Assembly (NCBI GenBank): GCA_010279815.1
Contig: QEOQ01000092.1
Coordinates: forward strand, 547,112-611,111
Source of the DNA: Brachionus plicatilis
Lineage: Eukaryota; Rotifera; Eurotatoria; Ploima; Brachionidae
DNA: 64,000 nucleotides
Direction: 5' to 3'
The notes beneath the pieces are model-generated. The model worked only from the letters and a program-made list of their open reading frames with translations, had not been told where the DNA came from and ran no database searches. The translations under genes and the position numbers were made by a program. The first letter of the stretch is position 1; each line of letters starts with the position of its first letter. Positions 1-15,000 of this stretch are shown here, piece by piece.

Positions 1-3000
1 AACACTGTTCTGCAAAGTCAGCCCGATAATTTAAGCATAGAAATTTATCTGAACAAGCCAATTCAAATTGGCTGTTTTCAAGTAAAACTCAAATTTAGCA
101 AGGAAGTTAATTGTGTCCATGAGCTAAGCATTTGGAGACAGAAGCGCATCGAAGCAAATCGTGTTGATTCTAGCATTGATTTCAAGTACAAAAAAAAAAA
201 AAATTAAGATGGGGATCTAGCAAAACATAGAAAAAAATATATAGAATTTTATTAAATATAGAATATGTAGAAAAATAAAATGTAGATTTAAATATTTTCA
301 ACTAAAAATCATACTCTTTAGTTAAAATTAATTATTTAAAAATAAACAAGCAACACCATTTGTTTTTGATTTTTTTCTAATTAAGCTTAATTTTTTTATT
401 GTTTTTTATAGTCAATTCTTGAGAAATAATTTTTTGTGACAAAAAAAATCTTTAGTTTTTCTACATTTCTTAAGCTATTTATTTTTCTATATTAATATTT
501 AATTATTCTACATTATTATTTTGTTGGCAATTCAATATATTTTTTTCTATGTTTTAATAAAAAAATTTTCAATTAAAATATGTATGCATGTTATTTTTTT
601 CTAATTTATTTTATTTTTCTATTTTAAGCCTGGGCGAAAAAAAAGAACTAATCTATGGTCCTGTAGACGTGAGACAATTTCTGGACGCAACCCATTCAAA
701 AACCTATATAATAACAGTGTGTTCGCCGCGCTTGTACGAAACACGATCCAATCTTTTTTATTTTAATTTAAAAACTATTCGCCCAAAAGTGTTCGACCCC
801 GAAGCATCTGGCTACAAGGATGTGTCACTATTGCAAAAAGTGCAACTAACCATCAGAAAGTACAAGCGAAATGGCCTACAATATGAAAATATCGAACGAG
901 GTCTGATGCTATCGAGAACTTTATTTTTCAAATCGATCATTTCTTATTTATTCGAAGTAAAATCGCCCGACTGCCAACTAAAACTAATCGACATTACAAA
1001 TTGGCTCTTCTATAACCAAATGGGCAACACAACAACAACGTCCGACTATTTGTCGCAAATATTCGCATTTTTTGAGCAAAATTTGGACCAGTTCATTCAA
1101 GTGTGCTACGTCAAGGGCACCAGATCGACGTCGCGCAAAGCAACTCTCCTGCTTGTTTTTCTTCTCAGTCCAATTTTTAACTCGAATAAATCGCTTTCTG
1201 TCAAACTACTCGATTGTTTGCTTAAAAATTTGGACAATTTGAAAAATTTTTCGAGTAGCTGCGCAATGAATTGGTTTTTTGTTCTATTGAACGAATGTAT
1301 GTACTTGGACATGGACTTGACGTACGCCAAATGTTTAACTCTTCTAAACGACCAAGTTCTGGCTCATAAATATGACTCGTACAGCACACTGCTCCGAATG
1401 AGATGCAATCTGTCCGGTCTAATATTCGAGCCTAGGTTGTTCGATTTGGACTCGTGCTTAAAAATGGACACCAAATTGTTAAGCCATTCAGCATCAATTC
1501 ACCAACACCAACACCAACACCATCATCATCAGCACCAGCAACAACAGCAACACTCTCAGCCAGTGTCTCAAACGACATCGAATCCATTCAGCTTTTCGTT
1601 TGGATCTGTTGGCCTCGGCACTAATCTAAATCAAGCGAGTGTTGTTCAACCAGCGAACAACACTTGTCATTTGTTCGACTCGTTCGACGAACACAGTCCG
1701 TCGCTGATATCTCAAAGCTCGGGACTGATCGAAGTGTTGCCTCTGAACTACAAGTCGATTTCGTCGAGCAGTGGTTCGAGTGTGGAAAAAAATGGAGTGA
1801 AACAACAAAACTCATTGTACATCCTGCCCGACTACTATTCGATAATAACCAATTCATTTTGTCGCCAAACAAACGCAGACGCCGGTCTGGACACAACCAT
1901 TTTGAGTTCGATATTCAGCATGAGCCAAACGCAACACATGATCATAGACCGAATGGAGCCCATGTCAAAACACTTTGTGATACTTGACTTTGGCTTTGCG
2001 GTGTGTCTGAGCGATATTCAAATTGGATCGTGTGCGGACATAGCGTCCATTAGTGTTGACATTTGGCTGAACAAAGAACAAAAGGACAGTCGGCGTCTTT
2101 GTCTGTCCACGGACATAAGCTCACAAGCCATAGTGTTGAACGATTTGCAACCGCCGCCCATTTGTCGCTACTTAAAGTTGATCTTTGTGGCGCACTCGAG
2201 CAACATTGTAAAAGCGCGCATTCCGCTCGGACACTACTTTGGTCATCCGTACATTTTCAGCAGCGGTAGCGCCATAGAGACCGGCCTCGAGGCTGCTCTG
2301 CCCACTCGCACTCACAAACAAATAATGGCCTATTTGAGCTACTTGGAAAAGCTCTACGAAGACTCCAAGTGTCACTATTCGATATCGACAAATAAACTAA
2401 AAGAAATGCTCGAGCAAATATTGTATCCGGCGGACAATATTGGTCATTTGAAAATGATGCAATTTTCCGATTGTCAAAATTCGGAGCAAATTCAAAAAAT
2501 CAAAGATCAATATGCCGAATGCGTCGACTATCAGCTCAAATTGAATTTGAACTTTGAACTTATTAAAAAATTGAACACAAACATCAATTGGCAAACGAAC
2601 GAACACAAAACGATGTGTCCGCAACCCATGTGCCACCAGGATCAACTGAGAGTGTCCAGTTTGATGTTGATAAAAACAATTCTCAATTTGTGTCACGACA
2701 ACAACAACACATCGAAGCTGAGAGTGAAGCTGAGCAAAAAGGACGCGTTGAACATGTTCAATAGTTTGTGTGTGAACGCTTGTTTGGACAAAGAGTGTTC
2801 GTGGCTGTTGATTAAGCTGTGTGACGGTCAAGAATGGTGGGGCGACTTTGTAGCCGATTGTCTGAGGCTTTATTTTGTCGATCAATTAAAACAGCCGGTT
2901 CATTTGAGCCGCGTCTTTGCCACTCTGAACGAAATGTGCGTCAAATCGCTGAGCGCAAATCAAAGCCAACATTTGTTTAATAGTTTGTTTGGCCTGGTCG

Positions 3001-6000
3001 AACAAATGCTGCAGGGCCTGGACCAACAGCAGCCTGTTGAAGTGACGTGTCTCGAGTGGATTCTTTTGTTCATAAGTCGTTTGTTGAGTGTGACAGTGAA
3101 AAGTAGGGAAATGAATAATCGATGGGAATTTTTGGAGAATGTGCATTCGTCGAGCCGTTCGAAAAACAGTGGAGCGCACATGCGTCAAAAGACCAAGCTA
3201 AAGAAAAAATTTTTCCAATCCAACAAGTACTTGACGTGGAACAAAATAAAAGAGACGCGTAAAAACCTCGAAAAATACAAAAAACACTTGTGGAAGTCGG
3301 ATTTAAATGGCGCTAACGGAATGACGTCATCTGCGTCAGGCTGTGGCTCGTCATCGTCGTCATCATCGTCGTCGTCATCGTCCACCAACGACTCGAAGTA
3401 TGCGCCGCGCAAATTCAGCATGTCACGTGACTTATCGCTGCGCGTCTCCAAGCTAATCGGCAAACTTTTAGTCTCGGCCAATTCGTACAGTTCAAGTGAC
3501 TTGTTTGTGTTGTGTTGTCGCATAGTGTCACATCTGTGCTCCAATAGCACACCGCTCATAAATCTAAACGAAATATTCGAGCAACAAGACCTTGGCCAAT
3601 TGATACGGCTGAACGTGTCGTCCGAGTTCAATCACGGCTCGGTTTGCTGGGGCTCGCCGTGGAGTCAACACGCTCTGCTTAGTCTGCTGCAGGACGTAAT
3701 GGAGAGCGAGAGGCCAGAGCCAGCGCCACCGCTCGCCGCTCAAAACAACAACCAGACAAAGAGTGCGCAGCCAACGCAGAGTCTGCGAATGATCGAAGAG
3801 CTGGACGAAGCGGCGCCGGATCGCAAGACTAGCGCCACAAGCATGGCCGATGCGCTAAAATTAACTGGCAATATGGCACAAAATTTTAGTCAAATTGCCG
3901 ACATACTCACAAATCATTTGTCCGCTGAGCAGAACACTGCACACACCAAAGACACGCCGCCCACCACAACCACAACCACAACCACAACCACAAGCAAAAG
4001 CACAAGTACAAACATTGGCAACGAGCAAAGTTCGATTAACCATTTGGTGGAGAGTGCCATGAACAAAAAGCTAGAGGAAATTAAAAACAACATTGTGACG
4101 CCACTTGAACAAATGAATACTTTGTTTGGCTGTGGTTCGTCGTCGTCGTCGTCGGGCTTTGCGTGTAAAAAAACGCTCGGTGGTCAATTTGTGCGTTCAT
4201 TGAAAGGCGCGCATGATACGAGGCCGGTCGCATGCATTGACAATCGTTTGGAGAGCAGCTATCACACAACATTGGAGACATTTTTTGCCATGCGTGTCAA
4301 AGTGCTCGACGAACAATTAAAGCAATCGATCATCAGTGAGAATTCAATACAATCGACAATGGGTGATCGTGCTAAATTGTTGGACGTTGAATTGGAGCCA
4401 GTAGTGCACGCCAAATCATCAACACAACTAATTGAAGAGACGCTCGAGTCGTTGTTCGACGATCTCTCGTCCATAAACATCGAAAATTTGCTTTCGTTTT
4501 GGCTGAATTTGTCGGTGAGTTGGTGTGCAAACGAAAATCAAGACAATCAAGGAAAAGAGAACGCCTGTTTGACTCTAGGCCAAGTGACGTGTCAAAAGCT
4601 AATCGAACATTTGAATGAGTATGCGTACATGAGTGTCAAATGTTGGCATTTGTCCTTTCGCTTGTTCAACACTTTGCTCGACCAGGACGACAAAGCGTGT
4701 TCCATGAGCGTGTTCTTGTGTCGCAATCATTTGTTCTACAAGCTTGTGTACAAATTTTTGGATTCGTCGAGCGAAAATTTGATCGGCGACGAATGCTGTG
4801 CGTCACTAGTCGAACTGTTCAAAAAAATTCAACAATCACTCGACTCAAATTCTCAGTCTCACTTTAAACTTCAATTGTTTCAATTGCTAAACTCGAGTAT
4901 GGACTTGAGAACGGGTTGTGTAGCGCGCGCTCACGGTCCCGTCGACGCCCAACTCTCCTTCATCGAGTACCTAAGCCGTGTCGACTTTCTAAAATGCTAC
5001 GATCTCAGCAACGCCTCTCACCAATCCCAATTCGAAAGTCTGTTCGCCAACTATTTCTCTCTTCTATCCACACTCGGCCAACATCACATAAACACCTACG
5101 ACCGACTCTCTCTCAAAGGTCTGGCCAGTCCGCGCTCTTGTTTTTCCAGCGTTCTCAGCTCGCTTCTCTTCGGTCAACACACCAACACCACCACCAATGT
5201 CACCAAAGACAAATTCAAATTGGCCCATTTGACCACTCACAAAAAAGACTGGCACAAACATTTGTCGCAGTCGGGCCAATGCAGCCGAGACCTGTTGGTT
5301 TGTTTGTTGCTCAAATTTGCCATTGGATTCTTGACTGATGTGAACACTGGCCGTGTTTGCTGTGAGACCACGACCAGTGAAGCTGAACAGCAAGTTGATG
5401 TTGACGTTGACGATGAGGCTGATGCAAATTTTTACCACGAAGAAGAAGAAGAACACGAAGAAGAAGAAGAACACGAAGAAGAAGAAGAACACGAAGAAGA
5501 GGAAGAAGATGAAGAAGAAGCAGAAAATGACTTGTTGCTACAACAACTATTTTTGTACGAGCTGCAAATAAACGAAAGTGATTTGGACAGAGACGTTTCG
5601 ACACGAACGCGTACCGAAACAAATGAGGAGTGGAGTGGTGCGCGTACAAGCAAAGCGTGTTCGCTTGGAAACAAAACGGCAGCAGTGGCGACTAGCAAAC
5701 ATTTGTGCGAAACAAGCATAGTAAAGCGTAAAAAGCTAGTGCGTTTAATATCGAACGAGTGTGTTCACACGTTCGTTGAATCGTTGGCTTTGTGTCAAAG
5801 CAGCGCTCTGGCCATGGTCATAAGCAACAGTGGCTATGCGATCGAAATGGGCATGGAAGAAGTGGAGACGCCTGGCGACGCCATTTTTCTGCTTCTTAAA
5901 AGCATTGTTGGCTGTGCGCCGCTCAAGTTGGTCGAGCCAACGTTCAATTACTTGCAAAAAATGAGACGACTGTCTGAGCCGTTGCTGTGGCTTGTTGGAC

Positions 6001-9000
6001 ACATGTTGCAAAACGAGTCGGCAATTAGAGCGTTTGTGGACAAAAAGGGCGTCGAGGTCATAGCCAAGGGTTTGAGTGCCAGCACTAGACAATTGTTGTA
6101 CTCGGGGCCGTGCATAGTCTCGTCGCTGATGAACCTAATCGACACAGAGCGTCAACAGCTCAAGCTGGCCAACGACGCCGACTCCACCGAGGGCTTTACC
6201 AACTTTGCCCAATACGGTTCCATTGTGTGCACGAACCCGAGCGGTAACCCGGTCGACATACTTGTGCAACAGTGTGCAGCACCGCATCGCCGCATCCGCT
6301 CCTCCATTTGGTCGTATCACTTTCAGCCCGACGAGAACAAAGTCGGCCTCTACTTGAACTTTGCGTACGCTTTTTTGCTCAAAGAAGTGCACATAGTGCC
6401 GCATACGGTCTCGTTCGGCAATTGTCCGGCGTACGTGTCCGTGGAGGTGTCACGCGACGGTTCGTTCATGACGCCCATTGCCAAGCCCGTCTACACCATG
6501 GGCATGTCGTGCATCAAACTGCAGCTGAACAAATCCGAGCTCGTCACTGCCGTTCAAATCAACTTGTACAAGTCAAAAGAATCGCAAATGATCGGCCTGT
6601 CCCAACTAAAACTGCTTGGATATCCCATGTTCGAGAATATGCTGTCGGCCAAGCCGGACATGATGCTGACGCCCGTCGAGGACCTGGTCAGCCGCAGCAA
6701 CATGGGCTGGCTGCGTCTGCTGCACATGTGCATGAGCAGTGGCTCAACGTCGTCATCGCAAATCGAAGCGCTCGTGTGCCAAAAAGTTGACGACTCCACC
6801 GTGCTTTTGTGCACACGGCTGCTGTGTTCGCCCGCCATCATCATCTATGATCGAATCACCGAGAGCATACTGCTCAAGCTGAGCAAGCACAATCACGCGC
6901 GCACCATTCAAATCACCAAGTGTTTGCTGCGCGCCGAAAGCCAATCCCATTCGGGTCTGTACAATTTGCCGCACGGACTTCTCATGCAAACGCTGGTCAA
7001 CATTCTATTTCAAATAAGTCACAATTTGCAGCCGCACCTTCAGTTACAATACAATGAAGTTATTTTCGACTGGCTCAAGGAGACCGTTCAATCGCAGCCA
7101 CAACAACAACAACATCAACAACATCAACATCAACAACATCAACATCAACCGTCCAGCATGATATTTCATTGTGTGGCCTGCATCATCTACAAAAGCAAAC
7201 AGTTGCCACACATGGACGATTCGCTTTTTAAATCAGTCGTTTTGTACGCCACTCGCGTCAAAGAATCCTATACCAAACAATCCATAGATTGGCTGCTGTG
7301 CGCTCTTCTCTACCATGACGCTCACAAACTTCACTCTTTGTTGCACATTCTACTCGCTCATTCGGCCAATTGTGACCACTTGATCGACACTCTGAGCCAC
7401 GTGATCCAAAGCGAACACGTTCTCGCACTCTTTCTTCAAAGCGAATACTTTAATGAGTTTGTACAGCAATTTGAACACGACCTGCACGTGACACAACACG
7501 TGAGCTTGGCCAAACTCAAAGTTCTGATCGCAATAGCCGACTTTGAGCAAGGACAAAAATGGCTGGCCACTGATTCAGCCGTGTCCATTTGGCAACAACT
7601 AGTCAAACTGTTGTCCACGACTGGTCTCAACTTTTGCGAACAAACAAAAGCTTGCTGCATTCGACTGGTCAAAAAATTGGTCTTTCTCAACGAGAACAAC
7701 CAAATGCTGTTCTCGCATTTGCTTAGTCAAATGATCGACGAAGCGTGCAATTTTAACAACGCCGCCCAACACAACCAAAACTCATTTCCGGTAATTTCTG
7801 CCTTTTTACACCAATTGATTGTTCAAGTGCTGCTCGAAGAGCAAACAATTTTGGTCAATTTGACGCACAACAACTCTTTTAAATCGGTGTGCAATTCGAG
7901 CACGGGCAACTTGTTTCATCCAAAATTTTCAACGGGCTTAGAATGCACTGTGATGGAGCTTGCGTTGAGCAAAGCATGTTCGTCGATCGCCACCAAATTA
8001 AGTGACTTGCCCGGCCCCACCACCGCCATTCTCAAGGCATCACAGACCACTCACTCGTCCACTCACTCATCCACTCATCAACAGCAGCCACACGAATCAA
8101 CCTCAAACAAAGACACATTTGTCCAAGTAAAAGACTTTTTGGACAAAATAAAATACGAAAAAAAAGATCAAGCAAAAGCGGACACAAACTTGAACACGAA
8201 CTTGAAGACGGAGACGGACGAGGCAAAGCCGATGCGTTTCTACATTCGCATAGACAATCAGAACTACACAATACCCAGCGACATGAGTGTGGAGACAGTG
8301 ATCGATTTTTACACAGTGACGCGGCAAGTGCAGCATGTGAATTGTTTGCAGATTGGAATTTGTTTTGAGGAGGATGTGTCGCATCAGCCACAAGTGAGTT
8401 GGGTGCCGAGTCAATTTAGCTCGCCTCTCGAGACCTATGTGAAATCGAACGGGCTGACAGTGCTGGCCGAACGATTGCCTATTCTCATGCCGTTCATTCA
8501 CGAGCCCCTATTGAACATAACCGACAAGGACCGAGCTACCAGTCAGCCAGAGCAGCAGGCCAAAACATCGCCCGACTTTGTCGACTACGTCATAATGAAC
8601 GAATCGGATGGACCGTTTGCCGACGACATGTACAACGAAATGCCCGTCGCCACTTCCCATTCGGTGTCCAATCAATCAAACAAGCTCAAAAAAATGACCA
8701 TGCCACCTCATGCATTCATCGCATTCGGCCTTTTTCTCAAAATTCCTGGCTACGCGTCCACCATGATGAAGAACAAAAAGCAGGCCCAGTCGATTCTAAA
8801 GCTGCTTCTTGGCGCAACTCGAGACAAAGAAGACGAGTTCGGACTGAGTTTGTCCACCATGCCCTTTAGCTCGCTCAAAGACCTACTTGACCAAAGTAAA
8901 CTCGGCCAAAATCGGGCCGAGCTCACCACCTTTATTCACAAGAATCAAATTTTGACGTTTATTTTGGCCATATTGTCCAGCATAAGTCATCATCCGCATC

Positions 9001-12000
9001 GTCAAAAAGAGCCCCATTTTGTTCAAAATTTGGTCTCGGACTGCATGGTCAGCTCAAGTGAAACGTCTGCAATGACTAGCGAAGAAAAGAACAATCTCTA
9101 TTGGGCAAAAGGAACTGGATTTGGCACTGGCTCCACTATACAGCAATGGGATGCTGAGAAGACGTTGATGCAGCAAAAGATGGACGAAGAGCATGTTGCC
9201 TGCATTCTCGAGGTATTTTTTTATTTTTTCTAAATTTTCAATTACTTTACGTTTTTGTCAAATTTAATTATGATCTAAATTTTTTTTTTATTTTTCTACT
9301 CTAAATAATGTCTATTGACTCTAAAAACATACAAGTTCTTCTATTTCTGTAATTTACCTTGTACAGCACAATGTGCAACCATAGGCGACCTCCTAGTAGA
9401 CCGCCTCCGTAAGCTTGCCTGTCGTAGCTTATTATTATTATTATTATTAAAAAGAACAGATCAATATTACAAATAAATTTTCTTCTAAATGTTTAAAATT
9501 ATTAGCAATTTTTAGTTTTTTCAGGAGCAAATTATTATTTTTTTAGAAGAAAAAAAAAGAATCAATTAATATATTAATTAGGAGAAGCAAAATTTTTATT
9601 AGAAGCAAAATTAAAATAAAATAAAAAACAAATATAAAAAAAGGCATAGGATTAATTATAATAGATAAAAAGACAAAACACTATATAAAAATGTTTTTTA
9701 CTAGATAAAGAAATTATTTGATAGACAAGAAAATAAAAATAATTATATAAAAAAAATGAGATTTAATATATTATATATTATATTATATTATTGAATTGTA
9801 TATTATATTAGGACTAATTGTAACTGTAATCTATCAGGTTGTATATTATTTTTACCGAAATGGTTTTGATACAGTTAAAAAATTCAGAGATTTTAATCTC
9901 GTTTTATTCTTTTTTATTCTTTTTCTTTTTTTTTTTTTTCTTTTTTTCTCTCATCACCGAAAGGTGGAATTTTTGAATAAATAATAGTAATAATAGTAAT
10001 AAAAAAAATGAGTACTTATTGTTTTCTTCTTTTATTGCGCGACTCATGAACATGATCAGCATCAATTTGATTATTGTTTGAAGCAGCTCTTTTTTTTGAT
10101 TGAGTGGCTTAAAAATCGTTGACACTTTTTTTTGGTCTACTATGACCACGTTTGGGCTGAGTTGTTTCTACAGGGTTCATCATTCGATACAAACACACTG
10201 ACATTTTCTGATTCCGCATTCAGTAGCAAGAATATTTTTAGGACATCCTTTTAAGCAGGTGTAGAATCTATTTTCGCCCTCTTGAGTTTTTCGCGTATCT
10301 GCTCTTGTCCATTTTACTGAGTCTAGTTGAGTAATGTATTGGGTTGCTTCTGTTTTCCCCCTACTATTCTTGACAGTCTGTTGAACGAATGCTGTTTTGT
10401 TGCATTCAGAAGGAGATATAGGGCGAGTTTGTCGTGGAGCCACTTCGTATGTTTCTTCAGTAAAATAATAAATTTGCTCCTATAGAAAATATTAGCCTTT
10501 ATTATTTTTAATTAAAAGAAAACAGGCTATTTTTCTAATTAATCTTTAATTGATTTTTCTAAAATCTTAATTCGAAAACTTAACTAGCTACCATAGCGAA
10601 ACTACATCTAGTCTCGCTCCACAGGTCTCCTGCTGTAGCTTATTATTATTATTATTATTAACTTTAGAAAAAAATTTAAAATCCACTTTAAGGTATCCAA
10701 TTTATGTCATTCAATGATATTAAACTATATTACGGTTAAAAATAAATATTTAATTTTTTTTCAGATAAAAAGTCATATAATTTTGCTAATTAAAGATTAA
10801 ACAAATAATGTTTAGTAAAGTTTAGTCATTTATTATTAAAAAATTGATAAAAACACCTTTTCATTTAAATCAGAAAATAAAAATTTTTATTTGAAATTTA
10901 CATTTGATTTTGAACTTCAATATGCTGAAATCGCAGAACTAATTTTGAGGCTTTGTGAAATTTAGTACAAAAAGAACAGAAAAAAATGTAAAGGTTTAAA
11001 GGTTTAAAGGTTTAAACTTAATTCTGTATTTAATGCTACACAGTGCAACATTCGAAGTTGTATCAAATATCAAGTTGCATCAAATATATAATAATTGAGT
11101 GAACTTTTTTTTTTATATTTATTAAGACAAATTAAAATTAAAAGTCAATATTTCAATATCAAAAATTAGTGTTCGTAATAGAATGATATGTTCCTAAATT
11201 TGAACAAATACGTTAATTTGATTTAAACTATTTTTCAATTTTCGGCTTGTATTTGTCCAAAAACTAGTTACTTAAATATGAGCATGCATATTTTCAAATA
11301 CTTCTTCTTAAAAAAAACTTCTAAAAAAAACTTCTTGAGAATTAATTCTATTTAACCAACATTTAACTAGTATTTTAGATCAAATGCATCAATTAATTAT
11401 TTAATTAATTAAAATAAAATTAAATGTTAAAAATAATATTATTTAATAACAGAAAGAAATAGAAATTAATCAAAATTTGAGAAAATCACAGAGTATTTTC
11501 TTTCTTGGTTTTGCTCTTTTGTGCTTAATAATTTTTTGAATACTTTTTCTCATAGTTAATTCTAAAGTAAGCTCTAAGAAAATATTTAATACATTCTGGT
11601 TTGATATTTTTTTCTTTTTTGAATTTTCTACTCTTCTTACTCTAGCTTCTTGTATCTAATTTTTTAGAACTTTCTTAATAGAAAATACTTCAAAATTTAA
11701 GTGCTTTCTGTTCGTCTTCCTCTTTTCAATGAAATTCTAAAGACAAAAATCGCCCAGATTTAGATACAGTGAATTGGTCACTTGTTACGAAAATAGCAAA
11801 ATTTTTGAAACTTTAATATTTTTTTGAACTACATGACAAAAAATAATTTAGGGCCTAAAATACACTTTTAAACATACATATTGTCTAGATAAAAATTAGA
11901 GAACAAGTGTCATTTAAAGGTAAAGACATTCAAAATGGTCTCGTTCTGCTTATAAACCACGGAACAAATATATTTATATTAAATTTTCGTAGAGTTTTTA

Positions 12001-15000
12001 AATTCGCTTTTGAATCGTTTCACCATTATAATATAGGTTTTGTATTAGATTGAAAAAAAATATTCAGAAGTTTATTTATTTCCTTATTTAATAGAGAATC
12101 AAGTGAATTTTTAAGCAACTGACAAATCCTATGTTTCTGAAAACTCTGCAAAATTTAGAGCTGTAAATTTTAGAAAAAAAATATAGCAATATACAGTGGT
12201 GATTTGATAACAGTATTTTACGAAAAAATACGTAAAATACCGTAAATTAAACAAATTTTACTAATTTTTTAGAAATATTTTTTTAACCAATTATGAAAAA
12301 AAAAAGTTTCTTAAATTTTCGATTTTGGAAAAAAAAGACATTTTTTCGAAAATTTTGAATTGGCCGTTTTGAATTTAACCAAATTTTTAAGTAATTTTTC
12401 GTAAAATACTGTAATCAAATCATCACTGTATATAAGTATAAAAATACAAAAATAAAATATAAAAAAAGCCGGAGATTTAATTCGGACCGACCAATACATG
12501 TTCTATAAATAGCAGTTACTGATGCATCCTCTGTACCGGCACTTAAATTTGCCAAGTTCACAATGAAGTTAATATTAAATAAATATTTATTTAATATGTC
12601 CACAATAATTATTAAATATATTAAAAATTTTTTTCTTAAAATATACAGAAAATTGAAAATTGTACAGTCGAGTTCGGTTATAACGAACTTACTTCGTAAC
12701 TCTCAAAATGGTTCGTTATAAACGAACTTCGTTATATCCGAAACATAAAAAAGGTAAAAATTTTTCGTTTCGTTGCTTGACTTCTAGAATTCATTTTTTT
12801 TATTAATTGAGGATTATTATTATTATTTATTTATTTGTATATCTGTACCGAGCTAGAGCTCCTTCAGATATAGGATCATTCTCTTTTAATTTTTATAGAT
12901 AAATGTGTGAATTTTCTCCGATAAAATTAACCGTCTTATGGTTAATTGACAGATAAAGATTAGGATTCAAAAAAATTTCATACTTTTTTGTCAAGTTCGT
13001 TATAAAAAAATAAATTCTACTGAGAATTTTTAAAAAAGACTTCGTTATAACCGAGTTTTCGTTATAACCGAGTTCGTTATATCCGTAAAAAATAACATTA
13101 TAAAGATTGTTGTTTTACAATCTATTGAATTTTTTTTCGCTATAACCGATTTTTCGTTATAAGCGTTTTCGCTATAACCGAACTCGACTGTACTTAAAAA
13201 TTTTTGTTGTTATTTTGCCTCAAAAAAAAATATTGGCTTGAAAAAAAAAATTGAAAAGATTTAATTTAAATTTATTAGTATTTTATTTTTCAAATAACTT
13301 AATCGTTAATCAATTAAAAAAAAATTTTGTTTAATTTTTGAAATATTTTATTTAGCTAAACGAATGAAGTGTTAATAATTCTTTTGAGATAAAGGCACTT
13401 GATATTTGATAAGCTTTATATTTAAAAAAATTAAGATCAATTTAGTATTATTATTATTATTATACTTTATTTATTTGAGGGAAACCCTCAGGCTACTCAG
13501 AATGGAACAAAGTCCTTCTTTTTAGCCTAACGATTATTAAAAAGGATCAAAAATTGTTTAAATGTGTTTCGAGTAAATCAATTTAGTATAATGTCTGAGC
13601 AATTCAAGATCGACTTTGTTAAAGCTGATACAATTCATTCTTTTTTCTTTTTTTAATTAAAACAAATAGAAGAACAGTTATCAAAAGGCAATTAGCAAAT
13701 CTGATTAAAAAAAAGAGATTAGATACAACATATTGTGATATTTTAGCAACAATATCTCCAATTTTTACATTTAAAAAAAAAATTAAATTTTTTAAATTAG
13801 ATTTTGTCGGGCTACATTGAATGCTGCGAAGACGTTAGTGACGAAATTCTTGAACTCATTGACCACTCATGCATAATAAATGCTCTTTCTTCTTACCTAA
13901 GAAACGACTCAGTTCTGGACATATCTCGGCACATTCCATTATACAAATCGGCCCTTAAGCTTTTGCAATCACTCATTTTATCCGAACGACTGCGTGCCTT
14001 AATCGAACAATGCAGCATTTTTGAGCTAATCAAAAACATGAAACAATTTGTTGACAGCTATACCCAACGCATTCGATTGACAGAAGAAGAGGGCGACTTT
14101 GCCAGTTTGGTTCCTGTTTTGAACACCACATATGAACTCGTTTTGAGCTACGTCAAACCATTCGAAGAATACAAAACCAATGTGAATGAGATCAATCTAG
14201 ACGATCATGACATTGATAAAATCTATTGTGATTGCTTAAAAAATTGTCAATTTGATACATTTACAATAGTTTCAGAAAGTGAAAATGGCTTATTCAAATC
14301 TAATTTACCTTTTTACTATGAAAGCTCACTGAATGATTTATCAATAAACTTAAACAATGCAAGCAGAGCAAAACGTTTGGCCCAAGAGACTGTCACTTTA
14401 TCAAATTCACTGCCACTCTCATTCAGCAGCAGTGTTTTTGTTCGCTGCGATGAGGATCGTTTGGACGTGATGAAGGTGCTAATCACAGGCCCTCAAGACA
14501 CTCCGTATGCCAATGGCTGTTTTGAGTTTGACGTATTTTTTCCATCCGACTATCCCGACTCACCTCCGATGATAAATCTGCAGACAACAGGCAACCAAAC
14601 TGTTCGCTTTAATCCCAATCTGTACCATGATGGAAAAGTTTGCCTAAGCATTCTCAATACTTGGCATGGCAGACCGGAGGAGAGGTGGAACGGCCAAACT
14701 TCCAGCTTTTTGCAGGTCCTAGTCTCAATTCAGTCCTTAATTTTGGTGTCCGAGCCGTATTTCAACGAGCCAGGCTATGAGCGCTCTCGCGGAACACCCG
14801 CCGGAACAATAGCCTCTATTGAACACGATGCCAACATTCGGCAAGCGACAGTTCGCTGGGCTATGCTCGAAATGATCAGAAAGCCTCCCGCTTGTTTCAA
14901 AGAAGTCATTCAAAAGCATTTTTATTTTAAAAGGAAAGAAATAAAAGAGCAATGTGAATTGTGGTTCAGGGAACTGGAGTCGCATGTGAATGACAAGCAA

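Larger units (their letters stand above)
9213..13800 (+). other. 4.6-kb BIRC6 intron filled with transposon debris
   Basis: Donor GT at 9213 after CTCGAG, acceptor AG at 13799-13800; phase 0 on both sides (ILE|ILSGY). Apart from the elements listed separately (two retro-tails at about 9355-9450 and 10585-10662, a broken coding remnant at 10020-10475, TA-flanked elements at 12194-12428 and 12665-13190, and another repeat tail at 13445-13535) it is A/T-rich sequence. A short tandem array of AAGGTTTA units is at about 10990-11017. Confidence 0.8.

Noticed and set aside
1106..8501. Many open frames antisense or out of frame in the giant BIRC6 exon
   Set aside because: All are shadows of the G/C-richer coding exon; none has splice context or family motifs.
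588..9233. ATG at 588 as a gene start
   Set aside because: It lies in the A/T-rich intron just before the acceptor at 627-628; the protein clearly continues from the exon at 1-185.
9904..10149. 81-codon minus-strand frame
   Set aside because: Homopolymer-driven Leu/Lys runs; only the neighbouring 10180-10443 part looks like decayed coding sequence.
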